Of a DNA stretch of 16,854 nucleotides, positions 14,485 through 16,854 are shown one piece after another (position 1 is the first letter of the stretch; each line of letters begins with the position of its first letter). The DNA is from Candidatus Saccharimonadota bacterium (lineage in GTDB: Bacteria; Patescibacteriota; Saccharimonadia; Saccharimonadales; Saccharimonadaceae), in contig CAJPSU010000008.1 of the NCBI GenBank assembly GCA_905373345.1, forward strand, positions 1 to 16,854, in the 5' to 3' direction. The notes below the pieces were generated by a model. The model worked only from the letters and a program-made list of their open reading frames with translations, had not been told where the DNA came from and did no database searches. A program made the position numbers and the translations under genes.

Positions 14485-14826
14485 CTACCCGGCGACTAAC
14501 CGATAGCTTAACCGCGCCAAATCTTTGATCTCGTCGTCGCTCAATTGCCCGCTGCAAATTATTGTAATCCAGTGTTTTTTGTTTAGATGATACCCCGGCT
14601 GCACTGTTTCGTATTTCTGCTGTAAACGTAACGACAACTGCGGGTCACATTTTAGACTCACGCGCAGCGGCTGAGAGCCCTCGGCAATGAGCGCAAACAT
14701 CTTTTCACGCTGCCCTGGTGCATCATTATGCCCAACCTTATACACCGCCGGTGATTCACCAAACGGGTAATCAAGCCATGCATCTGGCAAGCTTAACAAA
14801 AACGCCTCTAAGTCTTTATGCGTCAT
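14485..14826 (-). CDS. MmcQ/YjbR family protein
   Basis: The 113-residue protein from ATG 14826 has the family pattern: N-terminal helix (LEAFLLSLPDAW), LDYPFGESPAVYKVG, MFALIAEG, LRVSLKCDP and the C-terminal HWITIICSGQLSDDEIKDLARLSYRLV. The family has a double-wing fold proposed to bind DNA; its biological role is unclear. The start is chosen because ATGA (14826-14823) overlaps the corA stop by four bases, typical of coupling. In-frame ATGs at 14832, 14841 and 14853 are possible; the one at 14832 has GGA four bases before it. It is last in the orn-corA-yjbR operon. Confidence 0.88.
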   Translation of the reverse strand: MTHKDLEAFLLSLPDAWLDYPFGESPAVYKVGHNDAPGQREKMFALIAEGSQPLRVSLKCDPQLSLRLQQKYETVQPGYHLNKKHWITIICSGQLSDDEIKDLARLSYRLVAG

Positions 14827-15701
14827 AGCCATTTTTTCCATACGAAATACCACACCATCAAAAGCGGCATAACAACAATCAATACCATGATAATTACAAA
14901 TGCCGTATCATCATGAAACGGCAGCTGCGAAAAATTCATGCCGCCAAGCCCAGTCAAAAACGAAATCGGCATAAAAATCGTTGTCACCAGCGTTAAGCGT
15001 TTCATAACGTCGTTCATACGGTTTGATACCACCGACAAATACATATCAAGCGCGCTCGTTAGCAAATCGCGCATCGTATCGATCAGCTCGTGCGTGCGCC
15101 AAGCATAGTCGTAGCTATCGCGCGCGTACAGTTCGTAGCGCTCCTCAAACAGCTCATAACGCCCGCTGCTCAAACCGTTGAGCGTATTCATCAGTGACAA
15201 TACTACTTTACGCAAATCTGCCAGCTGCCGCTTGTACATAAATAGCTGCTGCACCTGCTTGCGCTGCGGCGTGCGAATCATTGTATCTTCCAGCTGGTCG
15301 GTCACATCATCAATTTTGTTTAGAATCGGCGTGAATTGCTCCACGGTGTACTGCAAGATGATTGACGCAATCAGCGACGGCGTCAACGACTCGCGGTGGC
15401 GCGTCTGCACCCGCTCAGCGATCTCCGCATCAAGCGCGCCCGCGTGAATTGTCACAATTTGCGACTTGCCAAGCAATAGCGTCAAATTGCGCAGCGCCAC
15501 ATCGCGCCGCTTCACTTCCGGCAACTCCAATTGAATCAACAGCCAATCGTCGCCCTCAATCGCCTGAGATAACTGCCGATCCTGCACTAGCACGCGCGCT
15601 TGCAAGTCTGGCAGCTCCAGCTCTTTGGCTAGCTTGCGCCGATCGCTCGGCTCAGTCGTTTCTATATCGCGCCATATATCGCTAAGTGCTGTTGCTTCCA
15701 T
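14823..15701 (-). CDS. corA: CorA-family divalent cation transporter
   Basis: The 292-residue protein fits CorA: an N-terminal alpha/beta cytoplasmic domain (WLLIQLELPEVKRR, LTLLLGKSQIVTIH), the long stalk helix region (TPILNKIDDVTDQLEDTMIR through NRMNDVMKRLTLVTTIFMP), a first membrane helix ending in the GMN signature (GLGGMNF, about 253-257) and a second helix (about 268-286), followed by a short basic end (WKKWL). CorA forms pentamers that import Mg2+ or related ions. The start is three bases after the orn stop and the stop overlaps yjbR, so it is the middle gene of an operon. Confidence 0.94.
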   Translation of the reverse strand: MEATALSDIWRDIETTEPSDRRKLAKELELPDLQARVLVQDRQLSQAIEGDDWLLIQLELPEVKRRDVALRNLTLLLGKSQIVTIHAGALDAEIAERVQTRHRESLTPSLIASIILQYTVEQFTPILNKIDDVTDQLEDTMIRTPQRKQVQQLFMYKRQLADLRKVVLSLMNTLNGLSSGRYELFEERYELYARDSYDYAWRTHELIDTMRDLLTSALDMYLSVVSNRMNDVMKRLTLVTTIFMPISFLTGLGGMNFSQLPFHDDTAFVIIMVLIVVMPLLMVWYFVWKKWL

Positions 15702-15704
15702 CGC

Positions 15705-16256
15705 CTACATATTCACTTTCTTTAGGTAATATTGCAGTTCCTGAATGCTGCCGCGAATATCGTCAAGCGCTCGATGCTCCTCCGGCTTTGCAAACTTTTT
15801 CCCAAATTTTCCTTCAAACACCACTTTCCATGCGCTTACGTCAAGCATTCGATAGTGCAGCCGCCTGGACAGTGCCGGCCACCATTGGTTAATAAACCGC
15901 CGATCCTGGTGGATTGAATTACCGCCAAGCAAAATCTTTGGTTCATTCGCAAAATGCTCATCACAGAATGCTAGCAAATCCTGCTCAACCGCTGCGAGCG
16001 CTTTGCCGCTGTCATTTTGCGCCTCAAGTCCGCGCCGCGCCTTAGGGTTCGCATCCCAGAACGCCGCATTGCGGTCAAGCAATCGCTTTAATTTTGTCGG
16101 TTCATGCCACACAACGCCCTCAAACGTTGCAATCTCACGAAAATCCCAATCAGTTGCAATCGCCGCCACCTCTAAAATCTCATCGTGTACCGGATCAAGT
16201 CCCGTCATCTCCAAATCAACCCACAAAATCCGCTGCGGCTTAAACGCGTGTTTCAT
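15705..16256 (-). CDS. orn: Oligoribonuclease
   Basis: Orn degrades 2-5 nucleotide RNAs, the last step of mRNA decay, and pGpG. The 183-residue protein has the DEDDh residues: Asp14 and Glu16 (WVDLEMTGLD), Asp118 (GGNSIHQDRRF), His161 and Asp166 (HRALDDI). Length and motif spacing equal those of the E. coli enzyme. The start is supported by TGATATAAT, whose hexamer ends six bases before the ATG; no ribosome site is seen. First gene of the orn-corA-yjbR operon. Its presence suits an organism whose other small-RNA nuclease candidate here, the DHH-like protein, seems inactive. Confidence 0.97.
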   Translation of the reverse strand: MKHAFKPQRILWVDLEMTGLDPVHDEILEVAAIATDWDFREIATFEGVVWHEPTKLKRLLDRNAAFWDANPKARRGLEAQNDSGKALAAVEQDLLAFCDEHFANEPKILLGGNSIHQDRRFINQWWPALSRRLHYRMLDVSAWKVVFEGKFGKKFAKPEEHRALDDIRGSIQELQYYLKKVNM

Positions 16257-16262
16257 GATTGT

Positions 16263-16271
16263 ATTATATCA
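16263..16271 (-). promoter_or_regulatory. Extended -10 of orn (leaderless spacing)
   Basis: TGATATAAT on the minus strand, six bases (ACAATC) before the orn ATG. It sits in the 21-base gap after the upstream hypothetical gene. No -35 box is seen. Confidence 0.6.
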
Positions 16272-16277
16272 TTTTAT

Positions 16278-16814
16278 CTACGCATGCCGGGATGCATAAT
16301 CGCCAATTCTGTGAGTTAATCGCGCCGTCCGACGGCCTCTATCAAGCGAGTAGCGTGCACCGTCCGACATATCGAAATCGTCAACTGTCTGTAACAGCCC
16401 TTCGTATAGTTCTTCAACGGTAACATCCTCTGAGCTGCTGTTGTATGGATGCAGGTCAAATGTACGTAGGTTTTGCAAGTATCGCTCCGCCACGTCATAC
16501 CCATTTTCGAGCGCCTTATCAAGCTGAAGCAGCTGCATGAAATAATCACACGCGGGATCGCGGTAAAAATTGCGCAAATCTTTCAGATCAATACCACAAA
16601 TCCTCGCATCAGATAGACCGTCAACTTCCATCTGCGATAATAATCGCAGCGCCTTAAGTGCTAATTTAGAGCTTAATTGGTATCCCCTATCCTCGTTAAA
16701 TTCATACAGTGTCGGGCGAATGATATTATTTGCCGTATCGTATACTGCCTGTTCGGTAGTATAGAGATTCCACTGATCCGCGCCTTCTCTGCAAACGAGC
16801 AGGCATTGTTGCAC
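16278..16814 (-). CDS. Hypothetical soluble protein
   Basis: I do not recognise this 178-residue protein. It is acidic and mainly helical (KLALKALRLLSQM, DYFMQLLQLDKALENGYDVAERYLQNL), with no membrane segment, and ends in a basic stretch (LDRGRRTARLTHRIGDYASRHA, split at residue 166). The proposed start is GTG 16814-16812; an in-frame TGA at 16835-16833 limits any extension. AGGG lies eight bases upstream of the GTG. Its stop is 21 bases before the orn start, but orn has its own -10 box. Confidence 0.65.
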   Translation of the reverse strand: MQQCLLVCREGADQWNLYTTEQAVYDTANNIIRPTLYEFNEDRGYQLSSKLALKALRLLSQMEVDGLSDARICGIDLKDLRNFYRDPACDYFMQLLQLDKALENGYDVAERYLQNLRTFDLHPYNSSSEDVTVEELYEGLLQTVDDFDMSDGARYSLDRGRRTARLTHRIGDYASRHA

Positions 16815-16854
16815 AACCCAACCCTCAAACCCTCAGCTCACCCTGGTTGCTGCG

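Overview
The window looks like chromosomal DNA of a reduced-genome bacterium of the Candidate Phyla Radiation, most likely a Saccharibacterium (TM7). Support: short intergenic spaces, a compact housekeeping set (rpsT, holA, mutM, polA, dnaG, rpoD, orn, corA), an S20 protein with a Lys/Ala-rich tail, membrane proteins with Pro/Gln-rich N-termini, and TATAAT boxes placed 6-8 bases before start codons. TGA is used as a stop (HAD gene, mutM, dnaG, corA), so the UGA-glycine code of Gracilibacteria and Absconditabacteria does not apply. The taxonomic call is inference; no rRNA is present.

Layout. 1-930: the 5' part of a DHH-like protein (minus) and rpsT (plus) diverge from back-to-back promoters. 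1375-5200: minus-strand block of holA, mutM, a HAD hydrolase, a membrane-anchored hypothetical and a soluble hypothetical; HAD and mutM overlap by 8 bases. 5201-7015: an AT-rich island with a stand-alone RelA/SpoT (alarmone synthetase-like) gene broken by a one-base frameshift, a possible 24-codon ORF behind it, and long imperfect inverted repeats on both sides. 7016-10637: polA (minus) diverges from a P-loop kinase (plus), followed by a small Pro/Gln-rich two-helix membrane protein. 10671-13459: dnaG-rpoD operon (minus) ending in a clear hairpin terminator. 13498-14484: a Pro/Gln-rich single-pass membrane protein (plus). 14485-16256: orn-corA-yjbR operon (minus). 16278-16814: an unrecognised soluble protein (minus).

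How the genes fit together. Most are replication, repair, transcription and RNA turnover: PolA, HolA, DnaG, MutM, RpoD, S20 and Orn. Several carry lineage-type losses: DnaG lacks all four zinc ligands, PolA has a decayed proofreading domain and Ser in place of the motif C Glu, MutM has a Cys2-His-Cys type finger, and the DHH-like protein lacks its metal-binding motifs.

The most interesting region is the inverted-repeat-bounded RelA/SpoT island. It looks acquired and mobilisable, has no transposase of its own, and may be an alarmone-toxin or defence cassette. The second notable theme is widespread leaderless transcription architecture: seven genes have a -10 box 6-7 bases before the start codon.
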